Shown here piece after piece: positions 1 to 13,300 of a stretch of 64,000 bases of DNA (positions are counted from its first letter, which is position 1; each line of letters starts with the position of its first letter). The stretch spans positions 12,690,501 through 12,754,500 of the forward strand of contig CP142454.1 in NCBI GenBank assembly GCA_038049695.1, in the 5' to 3' direction. This stretch comes from Cinnamomum chago. Lineage: Eukaryota; Streptophyta; Magnoliopsida; Laurales; Lauraceae. Position numbers and translations under genes: made by a program. Below the pieces are notes generated by a model. That model saw nothing but the letters and a program-made list of their open reading frames with translations. It was not told where the DNA came from and did not search any database.

Positions 1-3000
1 GCTCACGAGATAGTGCTAGTAAAATTAGGTGCCCATGGGGTGTTGATTTTTTGTATGTACCTAGGCTCCCTGAGATCATTCAATCCCTTCTTCACTTAAT
101 AGTTGGCACACATCTAAGTGGGCCGGCCCTATAAATTTTGCTAGCATTTCACACACATTCTTATCTATAGCATGTATCATATACTAGGTGGAGGGGAATT
201 TTATTTTTACACGCTTGACAATGAAAGAGAGATAGAGATGCCTTATGTTCTTGTTTTTTAAGTTAGCTCGATAACTCTACAACTTCAGCTCAAGTTTGGC
301 ACAGAAGCATTACTTTGAGCTCGAGCATAAACTTTGTCGAATGGGAGAAAGAAATATATAGAGAGAAAAAGAAAAGAGCCGTGCTTATTAACTCTAACTC
401 AAGCTCGGCTTATTCAATAATTACATAACTTGCCAGGAACTTAAAACAAGATCAAACTTGATCAGCCGAATGGTAAACTCAAGCACAATTTAATATTGAT
501 TGACTGTGCAATCTACTGGATTGATAGATGAGGGGAAAAGATACTTAAATCATTATTGACAATATCATCAAATTAACCTCTAAAAAAAACATAAAATCGA
601 CAAGAGCCCGTAGCATAGTTGAAAGTTTTCATTCTCGCAATTATGGTGGTTGAGAGTTTGAGTAATGTTAACCATTCATTGAGAAAAGTAATAAATAAAT
701 GAATGATAATGATATCCAACTTCAACAATCTCAATTTGCATCTTTAAAACCTGAACAAAAGATATTCAACATGCATTCAACCTCGGATGAACAATTAGAT
801 CCATCAGACTAAGACTATAAATCTTAAATGAAATGATGGTCAATATAATCATCATCATTTGTTACCTGTAAAACACCTTACTTATAAAATTATTCAATTA
901 AATAAGGCTTTGAGAAAGCTAAGAACAAAAACCATTAAAGTCTTGACAATTTAAGTAGGATCTGAACTTGTTTTAACCCAAACCCGAGCCGATCAACTTG
1001 GTTCATTGCCAGCCCTAGATTCAACTCCAGATAAAAACTGGACGGGTCTACAGTGTTACCCATGCCCAGATCCAAAGTTCCAAATACTGTAGGACCCATA
1101 GCATCCCTAGGTCCCAATTTAAAGATATTTGAAGAATCTTGTTAGTGGGTGCTTTTATTCAAAGTAGTGATGATGAATGGTGTATTTCTTTAATTTGGAT
1201 ATTGGGGGTATTCTCTCCTCTCCTGAACTTGTTGAGCGGGGGGACCATGTCTACTGTTAGAAAACTATAATTAATTTTTGATCATCCACATGGCTAGTGA
1301 TCATGAGTCCAATAGATGGCCCACCTCATTGACCCTGCAATAAGAGCCTGCTTGTAAATGGTTAGTCTAATGCTCTGGCTTTGTTGCTGATATGGACTAA
1401 TCATTCTACCATGTCCTCTGCACCTAAAGAAAACATATCAAGTCTCAAAATATTTTATGTGGTGGTGCGGCTGCTGGGATCATGGATTGCTGAATCGACT
1501 GCCACTCTTTTAGCTTGAAAGTTCACACCATTAGAATATGTGAGGAGTGTGCATTCCACAAGACTTCTACCCCCACATTATCTGCAACTTTAGAATCAGT
1601 GGGAGGCATTCTTTTTATCTTCTCATTAATGGGTAGGTCGTGAAATGGATTTGCCAGCTTGGGCCCACAAAAGAGAAGCCCACTTTTGAACCATATTTAG
1701 AAAAATCAATTAGATTTGGTCGGGTCGATTCAAGTGGGGATTGATGATGATTCAATTGATTCGGTCAATACTGATCCAAAACTCAGGGTTATGGGCTGTG
1801 CCTATCTAGACCATGTAAAACATGGTCCATGAGTGCCTTGTAACATTTGTAGACAGTTTTTTGGGACTGATTATTGGGGCCAAGCCTGGCCGGTCCTTGG
1901 TAGTTGGTATCACTGATGGAGCTTCATTCAGGCTTAGCTGAGCCTGGATAGAAACTAATGTAGTTATAAAGTCCAAAGCCAAGCGTGATCGATATACTGG
2001 GCTAATGATCAAGCCTAAGCCCATTTCGATCATGACCCTAGGCCTGTCCCACTGACCCTGTTTCTTATCTTTATTTTTCATAGAAGCTCTAGATAGGGTG
2101 CATTCGTCCGATGAGAAGATTCCACAATAGAGAGAAAAATTATTTTGATTTTTCGTATGGTATACTATTTCATTGTTTGTTGTAACAAATCTTCTGCACA
2201 AAAAAGGAAAAAAAATGAACCGATTGATTTCAATTTTTTATGGGTGGGTTAGGAATGTAAAATTTCTCTATTTTGAAAACAGAAATCCGTGGGGAGTAGA
2301 ATCCTCTCGCTGTACAAACGAGTCCTTGTACACCATATGCTCTTTCTTCATCTGGTTACTGCTACAGCCATTCCAAGTTCTAACCTTATTTACTTGCTCT
2401 GTTGTTGATTGTTTTTCCACTTCATTTGTGAAACAGCGCCATCAAGACACGGGGAAAGAAGCTTAAAAACAAACTCTTGTACTTATAGGCCAGTGCCATC
2501 TAAAACCCATATCTCTCTCTCTCCCCCACAAAATTCCTAGATCTTTTTACTAACGAATGTCTTGTATAATCGTACCATACTTCATCAGCTTTCTCCAGAT
2601 TGTTACAAACTAAAAATTAACTGTTCCTTCTTTCTATTAAACGCCATTCTTGAATTGTCTCTATAGTCATAGAAAGGTTAATTGTTTATGCACATTTCTT
2701 TTATTTGGAAGTGGGGTACTCATGCACATATTATATAGGTAAGATAACTAGTGCATCTCTTAGTTTTTCCAATGTGGAATTCATGCCAAAGGGGTTCAAA
2801 GAGGGGTTTTTTTTTTTTTTTTTTTTTTTTAAAGAAAATACCCGACAGTGATAGTATATATAACAGTGTAAAATGACGAGAAGAAAGAGAAAGCCACTAG
2901 AACAAGTTGGAACCAAACAGGAGAAATGGCCAATTACAATGAAGGACCAAATGCATAATCTATCGATGCCTTATGACTTGTGAGTCAGCCACTTCAGAGA

Positions 3001-3972
3001 CCACGTTGACCACCCAAGAGATCCAAAAACTCTACATGGAAATTCACATCATAGACTCTCAAGTTGATAAACATTTGAGGCCTCAGGAATCAGGATAATT
3101 CCAAGACAGAAAATCCAATATGTTTCCATTTGCCTTTGGGTGTGTTTTGAGTGCATGTTCTATAGGAGAAATCATGACTTCTCCTCATTGGAAACACTTT
3201 AGTCACGAGTGGGATTCCATCATTTCTGTTCACACTTTAGGAAGCCATTAAAATACATGTGGTAGAGAAGGATTGAGTTTTGGGGATATATTGCTATAAT
3301 GAGTCATCCAAACAGACTAGAGCAGGAAGTTTTTTCTATAGCTTTTGAGGACAAGGTGGCAACTCAGAGCAGCATTTGATCTGGTAACAGAAGATAATGG
3401 GACAGTAGAAAATTTGAAAATAAGTACACTTCCACCTGACAACATATAATCACTGCTTCTGAAACAAAATGATATCTAAATATGCAATCTGATTCGCATC
3501 TAGAGATAGGATGTACTTGAAAAAAATATTTCTTGTAGTCAACTTTTGAAGCAGCATAGCGAATATAGATGGCAGCAGAAGAGGCTGAGGAAAATGAACG
3601 CCCATGATTCAATACTAAAATAAATCAACTTTGTTGGTACGTAGCAAGCGATGATACCATATGACTTCAGCTCTTACTAGCTCGCTCATAAAATCACTGG
3701 AAGACAATCCTGTGTGGCCAGTTTATTTGAATGGAATGGAATTTTTAGAAAAATATGGTAAACTGGGTTAGAACAAAGGACTATTAAAGAGTACTAGGAT
3801 GAAGGATAAAATATGGAAATGTCGATGGGAAGTGGACTTTCCGGAGATGGCAAGGTATATATTTTCCATTCCATCTCCCCTCAGTGCATTTTCCACTAGA
3901 GAGGAGATCATTGGAGGGTTAAGGATCTTTACCATTGTTTTCTCAATTTTAGCCACTTCTGGAAATGTTTCT
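1..3972. other. gene-poor flank, no gene seen
   Basis: I see no coding region with family similarity on either strand. Open frames here are short and without recognisable motifs. The stretch is AT-rich with short homopolymers, including a T-run near 2807-2830. It may contain old degraded repeats that I cannot name. Confidence 0.6.
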
Positions 3973-3975
3973 TAA

Positions 3976-4350
3976 GCGCTCGTTGCTTTACTAGAGAATT
4001 CTAGAATCCCCACAGCGGAATTCTAAAATCCTTGGCCTTTTTACTTTTCAAATGGGTTGGAATTATGAGAATTTGGAATAAAGGAAGGCATTTAGAAATG
4101 CTAGGGGGGATAAGTTGTCACATCATGTCTTGACTTTTAAAACATTGGGAGTTATAGTTGGAGGTGTTTGTAAAGAACTGTTTAGTTGCAAGATTTTGGT
4201 GAATTTATGCCTGTTGGAATTTGGGAGAATTTGAAATGCTAGAATTTAAAATGCTGCTAAACTCTTTCTAAATTATAATTCCTTCTTTGATTTATTCTAG
4301 ACTTTCTTGTTTGAGAATTCAATCCAATCTGAATTCTAAAAATTCTTTAT
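3976..4350. repeat. Harbinger-related terminal fragment or MITE
   Basis: The start, GCGCTCGTTGCTTTACTAG, follows a TAA and closely matches the left end of the 4.7 kb Harbinger element of this window (GGACTCGTTTCTTTACTAG, also after TAA). The interior repeats GAATTC/AATTCTA words as do the subterminal parts of that element. I could not find a matching right terminus, so the right boundary is a guess and this may be a truncated derivative. Confidence 0.45.
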
Positions 4351-4807
4351 TTGATAACTTATGAGAGTTTTGAGTAAGATCTACCCTCATATAACTCTAC
4401 TATTTGCATGCAGAATGCAATGCAAAGTTTGTTCATATATTTGAATATGTGACTATCTCTTCAGAGTTCAGAAAACACAACTTTCTCATGTGGGCCTCAA
4501 TTACAAGAAAAATTATAGTGTTACACCTGCATTCTCACCTAACAAATACCAGACATATAAAATCAATTCACATAAAAAAAACTTAGAACAATAAATCAAA
4601 ATCCTATTTATTTTCAAGAAATTTATGTGGGCCCCACTTTGCCATAAAATAAAAAAAACCTCATGTAGCCTCCATTCTAAAATATCATCAAAATAATTGT
4701 TGCCCCTGGGTGGCACAACACATAGACTACTGTTCCATTAATCAAATAAAGTATAGAAGATCATAAAATAACAACATTCCCATATAACTCATATTTCCCT
4801 TATATAT

Positions 4808-4955
4808 GGGAGATGCTCCTACGAGAGATATCTCTCACCTTATATGAGAGATAGTGGTGGGAGCCCTCACATTTATGTTGGTGTTGGATATGGATATGAG
4901 GGTCCCTCACCCAATCTCTCATAGGTGAGAGATATTTCTCATAGGAGCATCTCTC
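4808..4955. mobile_element. foldback MITE (hairpin repeat)
   Basis: Two arms of about 60 bp are inverted copies of each other: 4808-4870 (starting GGGAGATGCTCCTACGAG) and 4898-4955 (ending GGAGCATCTCTC). They are separated by a loop of about 27 bp. Arm identity is high with a few mismatches and small indels. No target duplication is obvious. If transcribed it would fold into a long near-perfect stem. Confidence 0.6.
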
Positions 4956-4969
4956 AAAACTATATGTTC

Positions 4970-5530
4970 GTATAAGTATTCTGATATTCATCCATTCATT
5001 TATTATGAAATCATGAGTAACGAATACATTGCATTCAATGAACTGACGACACTCTATCCATAAAATTCACCAATAAAGTTATAAGTTCAAAGGTTTCTTT
5101 TCTGCTTGTACATGGGAGGGTATCCTAAACTAGCCTAGTCGTCTACAATCCACAGTCCACTTCTGTGCTCCACCAGCATAGCATCTGTGCTTTGCCCTCG
5201 TGTGATTTCTTATTAATGCTCCACCACGGCATGGTTCTCCATTTGTGCTTCGGCAGTGTCAAGGATTGATCCCCAGTGCAGTATTATGGTATTGTGGGTG
5301 AGAATGAGATGCCCAAGAAATTAGAAATTATCTAAAGTTAAAAATATCTCAATTATCAACCCCACAATGCAAAGTGTTTGTTTTAATACAATTATCAAAA
5401 TACCAACTAATTAACCTACACCTCCGCAGTTCAACTTATTCATTGCCACTGCTAGATGAACTAGAATGAAAACGTTTCCGTGATCGTTGTTGCAAGATAT
5501 ACAATAGCTTGAACCTATGCTTGTAGAGGT
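4970..5530. other. no gene seen
   Basis: Unannotated AT-rich sequence. I see no gene, terminal repeat or tandem array in it. Confidence 0.5.
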
Positions 5531-5535
5531 ATAAA

Positions 5536-5881
5536 TGCATGGGCGGAACATAAATTTTGTTAAATCCCCATATATAATGGGGAATTCTTTAGTTCTTTTA
5601 ATCGTATCCCCACCTTCCCAAGAAATTCTTGTTTCTTACATGAGTGGCCCCCTCCCCGCGAATGGAAAATTTTCTAGTTTCGCTCTTATTATAATATATT
5701 ATGCAAGAAGGTTTTGGATTCAATTATTTTCGGCTTTTACAACTGCATGCTGACACTCTCCTTCCATTTTCCACTAATATACTTCCCCCATTTATGGACT
5801 CTCATCTCCTCCATTCTAACATACAAAGAATCATACCTACATCTTCGTGCATACTTGTGATTAGCACGGGTTTTGTGCTAG
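5536..5881 (+). mobile_element. Helitron-like 3' end (upstream copy)
   Basis: The sequence ends in TTAGCACGGG, seven bases, then CTAG followed by T. This is the layout of a plant Helitron 3' terminus: a short palindrome about 10 bases before CTRR, inserted before T. The left arm of the palindrome has decayed compared with the two other copies in the window. The 5' boundary is not defined and the given start is approximate. Confidence 0.4.
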
Positions 5882-5883
5882 TT

Positions 5884-6519
5884 ATAATATATTAAAATAA
5901 AGGATTTTGACTTTAATTTTGACCGTCGGTTGCAATTTTGGCAAACAGTTGCAATGAACACCCTTAATAATCACAACCCAAGGTTTTGGCACCGATGCAA
6001 ATTAATGAATTGGATCGTTGGATTTCGACTATATACCCATATGAATGGATTGGGCTTTTCGGTCATGGATGAAAGGGTTAGGGGCATGGGATTGGTGCTA
6101 AGCTTGATCTTCGGTATGGTTCCATATAGATCTTTCAATCCGTACCAGTCTCATCCCAAAATGGGGCCCCCGGAGGGCCCCACAAAAAAGTTCTTAGGGT
6201 GACTCGGTGAAAACAGTTCTCACTAGATCAAATCCCTTCGTTAAAATGATTCGCAATTCTCTTCTTGCAACTACCTACTCATATTTTATCTAATCAAACC
6301 ACCCAATACACTACACTACACATTTCTCTTTCTTCCTTTTTTAGTAAAATCACTTTTTCCACCCCATCTATTCTACTCTATTTCTGCTCAGTTTTTCTAT
6401 TTTCTTTTATACAACTCGCTCAATGGCATGAACGATTGAAAGATGTAATCTTTTCCATATATAAATATTTAATTTTTAATGCATGGACATACCGTGCTAA
6501 GCACGGGTTGTTCTGCTAG
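5884..6519 (+). mobile_element. non-autonomous Helitron-like element
   Basis: The 3' end has a perfect palindrome CCGTGCTAAGCACGG at 6492-6506, then GTTGTTCTG and terminal CTAG before T. This is the classic Helitron arrangement. The left end (AATATATTAAA, then GACTTTAATTTTGA and GTTGCAATTTTGG) is shared with the copy near 59843-60339, which supports one family. No Rep/helicase coding sequence is present. The exact 5' base is uncertain because a canonical TC start is not visible. Confidence 0.55.
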
Positions 6520-6780
6520 TATAAATTAAAGTGACGCCATTGCAGCTGTCACCTAATTGTTTAAGATATGAATAAGTTCCACTTATTTGTAGATCAGTGG
6601 AAATCATGATGGTCATTTGTAGATCTTCTTCACCTTTACTCCACCATGCAGGAGGCATTTCTTAGAACTTGAATTTAACACGAGCAATCAAACAAATGAG
6701 CACTGAACCATTTATTACTTCATTAAATACAGTATTAGAAAAGGACGGTAAAAACACAGATGTTCTTGCTCATCCAGAAA
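6520..6780. other. no gene seen
   Basis: Short AT-rich stretch between the Helitron-like end and the SINE. It ends in the left target duplication of the SINE (CCAGAAA, 6774-6780). Confidence 0.5.
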
Positions 6781-6907
6781 TTTTTTTTTTTGGTATCCCA
6801 GCCAATAGAGCTGGGACCCATGAGAGAACCCCACAGCATGCCCACGGATCAAACCCGGGGCACCTGGGTGAGACAGAATCGCTACCCAGCTGAGCAACCC
6901 CAGGCTC
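6781..6907 (-). mobile_element. tRNA-derived SINE with target duplication
   Basis: Read on the minus strand, it begins GAGCCTGGGG. It then has an RNA polymerase III A-box-like stretch (TTGCTCAGCTGGGTAGCG) and about 35 bases later a B-box-like stretch (GGGTTTGATCC). It ends in an A-run (the T-run at 6781-6791). A 7 bp direct repeat, CCAGAAA on the plus strand, flanks it at 6774-6780 and 6908-6914. Box spacing, A tail and flanking duplication together mark a retroposed SINE of about 127 bp. It lies about 460 bp beyond the SDC stop codon. Confidence 0.75.
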
Positions 6908-6914
6908 CCAGAAA

Positions 6915-7364
6915 CATGTTAAAGTGCTGCATGTTGATTTGATGAATTCCCCACAGAAAAGAACTTCCTGTGAACGCATATTAGTCAATAACTTCCCAGC
7001 TCATCGTAGAAACAACAAAATCAGACAGCATATACACACAGGAATCAACATGGCCAAACTTGAAATCTCTGTTTTAAGACATCATCTTGTCCGCAATATA
7101 CCAAGAACAAAAAAATTCAAGGGAGGAAAATCCTCAATCATGCCGTGTCCTTTTTTGTTGTTGTTGTTGTGTTCCAGAAAAACAAACCTTGTTAGCATTC
7201 TCATCATTTATGAAGCAGGAATCTCGAAAGCAAAAAACCTAAGAGTATTATTCAAATAGCGGTTGGTCCTACTGTTGTAAAACTACCAACTATTCAATGT
7301 TGTATTGTTGGGCTACAATAACAACAGAAAACGACTAGCTTGAAGGCACAGAGAAATGAATGCA
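6915..7364 (-). other. 3' flank and probable 3'UTR of serine decarboxylase
   Basis: Non-coding sequence directly after the SDC stop codon. AATAAT-like signals occur about 100-120 bases after the stop, but I cannot fix a single poly(A) site. Confidence 0.4.
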
Positions 7365-10300
7365 TCAGCTATGCAGACCACAGGCACAGTTTTCCTGGCC
7401 TATATCTCCTGCAACACAGGGAGATTGTATCTTGCCATTCTGGAACCAGCTAGAACGTTTCTGGAGCAGTTCGCTCATGAAATCATCAATCTTCTCAATT
7501 GTGACATTTGGCATCACAACAACATGAGCAATGTTACCCTGGCATGCTAGCTGCCACCGACGGACAAATTCCTCATCTTGTGGTCGCTCGAACACAACTG
7601 TGCTACTGAGCTCATTAAGCATGGCACTAATCCCTGCATCCTGGAGGCGATCCTTCAAATAATGTGCATTACGAAGGCACTTCTGGACTTCTTTCTGGAA
7701 CCCTCCATAGCCTTTACGGCTAAGGGTGTACCAGAGGAAGATTGGGGCATGGCCATTTCGACTTCCCATGATGGTGGCATCCCTAGAAGCCAGATACTCG
7801 ACATCCCTTGAGAGAGCATTGACGTGCTCTAGTCTGGTTATCTGCACTCCACAAGGCATAGGGCATCCCACAAACTTGTGACCAGAAACGCTCACGCTTC
7901 CAATTGGCTTCTTGAATGAGACTTTTGGTGCCTTTTGAGAACCAAGGAAAAAAAAAAGCCTATATCAGGAAGGTGAAAACAAGAGATGTATATCCACTAC
8001 AGGGAAAGTGAGTTTGATTGTGAAAATTCCATTGAAACCGAATAAAATGAAAAAAAAGGAAGTCGGGAAAAGAAAAGGCCCCTGCCTAGCCATACCCGTT
8101 TTACAAAAGGCATCATCAGCCCAAACAGAGCCCCATCACAGTGAATGTAAAATTGCTCATGTTTGAATCCAGTTTCTTCAAGGGTTTTTATAACCAGATC
8201 AAGATCATCAACAGCTCCCTTAACCGTTGTTCCTGAAAAAAGTTGGAAGTAATCATCTTGTCCCTGGGTTTGGTAATCAAATTCAGATCAAGATCATCAA
8301 AGAGAGGTATGGGTAAAATGAAAGAGGGCAGACCTATGTTAACATTGATGATGGCAGGTTTGTCTCTGTTCTGAAGGAGTTTGGTTCTGAAATCTGCACA
8401 ATCAATCTCTCCGGAGAGGAGTGTGCCAACCTTTACACATTCCATTCTGTACATCCGTGCTGCTTTGAAGACAGAGTAGTGGGACTCCCGTGAAGCATAC
8501 AAAATTCCATCCGGAAACACTTCCCTCCTGAACAATAAAATAACCAACAGTATTAATTGATGTGTTCAGTTATATTTCACTCATTGTACCAGAAGGATCT
8601 TGATCATAACACCATATATACGCTTTCCAAGTCACAATTAATATATTGTTGCCTATTTAAAAAATTTTAATATATTATTGCCATTAAAAAAAACTAATGA
8701 GACATACTCATATAAAAAAAAAAAAAAAAAAGAACAAGGAAAATATGATAAAGGTTACTAACCCAACAAGGATACCGTGCAGATTGCCTTCTGTACCACA
8801 ATTTGTAATGTATCCCCAGTATTCATCCTTCTCTATTTCCCAAAGACGTGCAAACCAGTCTAACACTCCTACCTCAAACTGTCTAGAATGGACACCGTAG
8901 TTGCTCTCAATGAAAGGATCACCAAGGTTGTTGATAGAGAAATGTTGCAGCTGTGCCAGAGCACCATAATCAAAGTCCAAATTATAAGGGTAACCTGTAA
9001 CAGGTTACATTGCCAACATAATAAGAAATGAGCATCTAAATGCCAGGTGGAAAAGGCATTGTGAATCAAATTACTGCATCTCAAACAACTTATACAAGAT
9101 ACGTCTCGATAAGGATTTGAGCATTTTATAGTTTCAGAAGTTTGCATTAATCTGCAAAAGATATGAACAGGTAGAATTGAATTGCTACATTTGCAGAACA
9201 AAGACAAGAGAGGTCATAAACTGCAGTGATCCAGAAGTATACATGACAAAAGCTAATTAAAAAAAAGTTAAATTATATTGAATAATTAGGATCTCACAGG
9301 CACATTATACATCTGATGGTTGGGTTCTTTGAGCAGAAACCAGTATGCGGTAATGCTTAAATTCATCTGGTATTTATAGTTAGAATCTCTGCATAAATAT
9401 TATTACGTAAAAAAGATTAAGATTTGCCGACCCCAACATAGTTGGGACAAGGCTTTGATGATGATGTAAAAAAGATTAGCATTTATTTTTCATGTCCTTA
9501 GAGGATGACACTGACAGTACCTCACAAGACTGGAGTAAGGCTGTGTGTGCCCCGCTTTTCTCTGTCATCTGGATCAGATTAAAGTTCAGATCTGTTCCTC
9601 CTTATCAGTAAGATCCTTCTATATTATTTTGTTGATGGATCAGACAGCGATGGAAGCAACGCATAGGCTTCCTGAGGGAAGTTCTTAGTTTCCTTCCAGG
9701 GACATTGGTGTCAGTTTTCAAGGAGATTAAGTTGACGATTGCATCAATTGACATTTCCTTTTCACATGTTCCAAGAGAATGGAATGAAGAGGTGGATGCA
9801 TTGGCAAAATAATGGTGTCCAATACTGAACTAGTGGTTGGAAATCCATTATCTCTATACTTCTTTTTATTACCTGTGTTATGCCTCAACAGACTGCTTTT
9901 ACTGTATTGCATTACTTTCTAACAAAATTACTTCACTGCACCTAATAGGGGAGAGAGGAAAGGGGAGGGGTGGCCTGGGGAGGAATCTCAGTCGTCACCT
10001 CCCACGGTTAGTAATTGTGTATGAAGCCAGAGACAGAGAATCATCCACGTTGATTGTCCAACGTCATTTCTACATAGGAGTGAGATCCTTAAACATCACT
10101 TCCTGCAGTTAGTAATTGTGGTTGGAGCCAGAGATAGAGAATCATCTACATCAATTGTCCAATGTCATGTCTACATAGGAGTGAGATCCTTAAACAAGAT
10201 TTTATGTGGATAAAGCCCGGGATGGAAGCACAGTTTCAGGATTTATGATCATTGAGCAACTGTATAATAGTCAGGAACAAGAGGAGAGTTCTTAGCTTAG

Positions 10301-13300
10301 GAACAACTCAGTATCTGGGGTCCACCGTGGAAGAATGACAATCGTGCACAGTTCAGGAGTTTGAAACAAATATTTGATCCAGGGAAAAGCCATCTCTTTC
10401 TCAACAATGCCTTCGTCATTTGATCCAATAGCGTTCCGTTAGATAGGAACAAATTTGATAAATACTGATAACTCTCGGATGGAGTATTAGAATGGAAAGT
10501 CCATTAGATAATGAACTATTGGTTCTAAGCCATCTCTAGCGATGAATCAACAATTCAAAGTGCTTTTCTTGCGTATTCTTGATGAACCAGTGTTTATATA
10601 TAGATGTAGGAGGATTTGTTTGGGAAGTAATAAGCCCCTTTGACATCTCTTCATCTGCAAAGAATTCTCGGCATGAAAACACGGAGACAAAGGGCTGATC
10701 TTTGAGTAGGAAAAAGAATGGATATGCATGGTCCCAAATGAATTGGCTTTCAGTTCCATTTAGGACCCCACTTCAGTTTTACTCGGGACTTAAAAGGTTT
10801 TAGCTGGTTCAGCATTTCAGTGTTTCATTTCAAAATTCCGTTCTGGTAAGATTTAAAATTGTCAAAATATAGAAACAATTAAAACAAAAAATGGTGAAAA
10901 AAATAAAATTAAATAGATAGTATTTATTGTCATTCTAGTAAACCAAAAATACATTATGTTATTTCTGTCAAATTAGTAAACCAAAATTTTATTAGGTTAT
11001 GTCTGTCGAATAAAGAAGAAGTCATGTTTCTCTGTAACTATGAAATTATGACTACACATTCTCAGCTCTCGTCAAGTATTAATCTCATTGCCTAAAATAG
11101 CAGACACATCACACTACAGTGGGTCAAATCAGTACCTATATCAAAGTAAAGAGTCGAAAACAGAATGCATGTCTATATCTTTATCCATGAGGACTGAGGC
11201 AGCACCCACACGCAGTTTTTAGTTTGAAAGCTAATAAACTAAACCTTTTACACTAAAAAAGAATACATGTCTATATCTTTAATCATGAGGACTGAGTCAG
11301 CACCCCCACACAAGATTTTAGTTGGAACTTGGAAAGCTAATAATCTAAACCATTAAAACTTTTCAGGTAAAGGCTTTTTAGGGGTTTAGGCCAGCTGCTG
11401 TGCTAGTTGGCCTGATCCACTTCATGAGTCAAGTTTGGGGAAAAGCGACAATAGCTTTTGGGGCAGCAGCAAGAGAAGAGTCTAGGAAGGTAGTTTGTAG
11501 AGACTATTAGCAAAAATAAGGTAGTCAGGGAATCTTGGATTCCTCCTTATTTGAAAATTAGTGTTGATGCAGCTACAGGCAAACTAGGATCAATGGGCAG
11601 TAGAAGGGTTTTGATGACTAATTTGTCCTTTTAATGTTAAATGACTAATTTGTCCTTTTAATGTTAACATGTTGGTCAAGTAACAAAAATGTAGTATTTT
11701 CTGGCACATTGTTATGGACTGGATTAGTCTTAATGGTAGGAGCCTATTCGGTCTTTCTCTGATCAAAAAATTGACCCTTCAAAAATTCTTTTGTCTTGTG
11801 AGACACATTAAAATTAAATACGAGTCTCAAAATAAAAAATAAAAAATAAAAATTTGAAGGGTAAAAAATCACTTGAATAATATAAAATGAAGAATCTAAT
11901 AATAATTGGAATCTTGTTGAGGATCCTGCCCTGTACAAATGTGATCTAGGCACATATGATATACCATATGTGTGGGCATATACGCGTGTATTAGGAACAA
12001 AGAAAAAGCAGACGTGGTTGAATGGTAAAATTCCTCTTTGCCAAGGAGAGATGTAGAAAAATCCAACGAGACTGAAATAGTGGCAAAGCAGAAGGCAATG
12101 ACAATAGTCAATGAAAATTCTCAGGGCATAAAGTCATTCAAGGTGACACTGCTAAGTGCTAACACAATAAGCTGGGCAATGAGGAAAGGGTCATGTCCAT
12201 GGAGGGTGGCACCTATAGTGAGAGGAATATTGGACTTGACCTAAGCCATGTCTCCATCATTCTTTTTTCTTTTGAATGGCAGCATGACTTGAACCCGCAA
12301 CTACCTTCCACCTGTGCCATGGGCTCTTGTTGTCTCTTGATTGTTTTTTTTATTCCCCATCTGTAAATTTTAAAGAAGGTAAATTGCAGACAAAATACCA
12401 AATACGTCAAAAAAGAGGATACACTAACTCGGGCTTGGAGGAATGAATTATGGGCATAGTTATTAGAATCCTATGATTCGTATCCCGAATCTTAAGGAAA
12501 ATGATTCGTATCTATGTAATGAATCTCATTTACAAATGAATCTTAGGATTCATATATGAATCCTACAATTCGATACTCGTTTCATTGAATCTTACAATTC
12601 AAGCGATTCAATTAAGCAAGAATGGCTATAGCTAATAAGCTAATATTAATAATATTTTACCTTTTTTCTTTCTTTATTCTCTCTCTCTTTTATCGCTTTT
12701 ATTTTTAAAAGGTTATTTAGTAGTTAACGAAACCTCGTAAGAATTTTTTACGGCTTTTATAAGGTTTTAAAGATAAATAAAGAACATGCATTTAACTATA
12801 GCATTTGACTCTCCGTATGGTGCTTGTTTATATCTTCTTTTTTTTTTTAATCTATTTTGGTTTTTTTTCTTCATAAACACTTTCTTAACTTTAAGAAATA
12901 TCCTACTGTGTAAGATTAATGATTGGATTTTATTTTATTTTTACATTCTGATTTAAAGATAATAAAAAATCTATATTGATACTTTAAACTTATTCAACTA
13001 TATGTAATAATATATGTCATGATGTTCTTGATATGATTGTATGATAGACTTACTTTTCATTTTTATTAGAAAAATAAAAAATCATACGATTCGCGATTCG
13101 ATTCGATTCGTGGGTTTGAATGATTTACGATACGATTCCGATTTTGAAAACTAGGATTATGAAAACTTTTGTTTACTTTTCACATTAAGGAAAAGGGTCG
13201 ATTTCCATGGAGGGTGGCATCTATAGTGACCCATGGAGGGTGGCATCTATAGTGAGAGGTACATTGGATTTAAGTTGAGCCCAAGTCTATCATTTGTGCA

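Noticed and set aside
935..1117. 60-codon minus-strand frame
   Set aside because: No motif, and composition is like the surrounding non-coding DNA.
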